From: Chloroflexota bacterium
GTDB taxonomy: Bacteria > Chloroflexota > Limnocylindria > Limnocylindrales > CSP1-4
Assembly: GCA_021789355.1 (NCBI GenBank)
Contig: JAJYJR010000460.1
Location: 1-5,221 of the forward strand
Direction: 5' to 3'
DNA: 5,221 bases
Shown: positions 5,221 through 5,221 of the stretch, in pieces
How the letters are laid out: each line of letters starts with the position of its first letter
How positions within the stretch are numbered: the stretch's first letter is position 1
Translations under genes and position numbers: made by a program
Notes under the pieces: generated by a model
The model's input: only the letters and a program-made list of their open reading frames with translations
What the model was told of the DNA's origin: nothing
Databases searched by the model: none

Positions 5221-5221
5221 G

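Overview
The window is a GC-rich bacterial chromosome segment carrying mostly conserved housekeeping genes. All well-supported genes are on the minus strand except a fragment at the left edge. The Rho tail, the Obg with its C-terminal OCT domain, the GTG/TTG starts and the Ala/Pro/Gly-rich protein tails fit a high-GC Gram-positive-like lineage, such as an actinobacterium or an uncultured high-GC Chloroflexota. That placement is an inference from composition and motif style. Nothing in the window proves it.

Layout in the direction of transcription, right to left. The C-terminal third of transcription terminator Rho enters from the right edge and stops at 4813. A 304-base gap follows (4509-4812). 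It holds a good sigma-A-type promoter and a roughly 160-nt GC-rich leader whose last part can fold so as to pair with the Shine-Dalgarno sequence of the next gene. That gene (4508-3117) encodes a membrane-anchored cell-wall protein with two LysM domains and a complete M23 zinc peptidase domain. After 60 nt comes a tight cluster: obg (ribosome-assembly GTPase), nadD (NAD biosynthesis, overlapping obg by 4 nt as GTGA) and rsfS (ribosomal silencing factor). Downstream of rsfS is a small YgiT-type zinc-ribbon protein. Its 3' end is followed by a 20-bp imperfect copy of its own last codons.

At the left edge the last 37 codons of an unidentified plus-strand gene converge on the minus-strand block. 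Inverted repeats between the convergent stops could act as a bidirectional terminator.

The genes link ribosome assembly and dormancy (obg, rsfS), NAD supply (nadD), cell-wall remodelling (LysM/M23) and transcription termination (rho). I see no CRISPR array, transposon, phage gene, tRNA or rRNA, and no defence system. The most interesting unexplained structure is the putative translation-controlling leader in front of the LysM/M23 gene. Secondary points are an atypical substrate-site motif in NadD and the lone zinc-ribbon protein.
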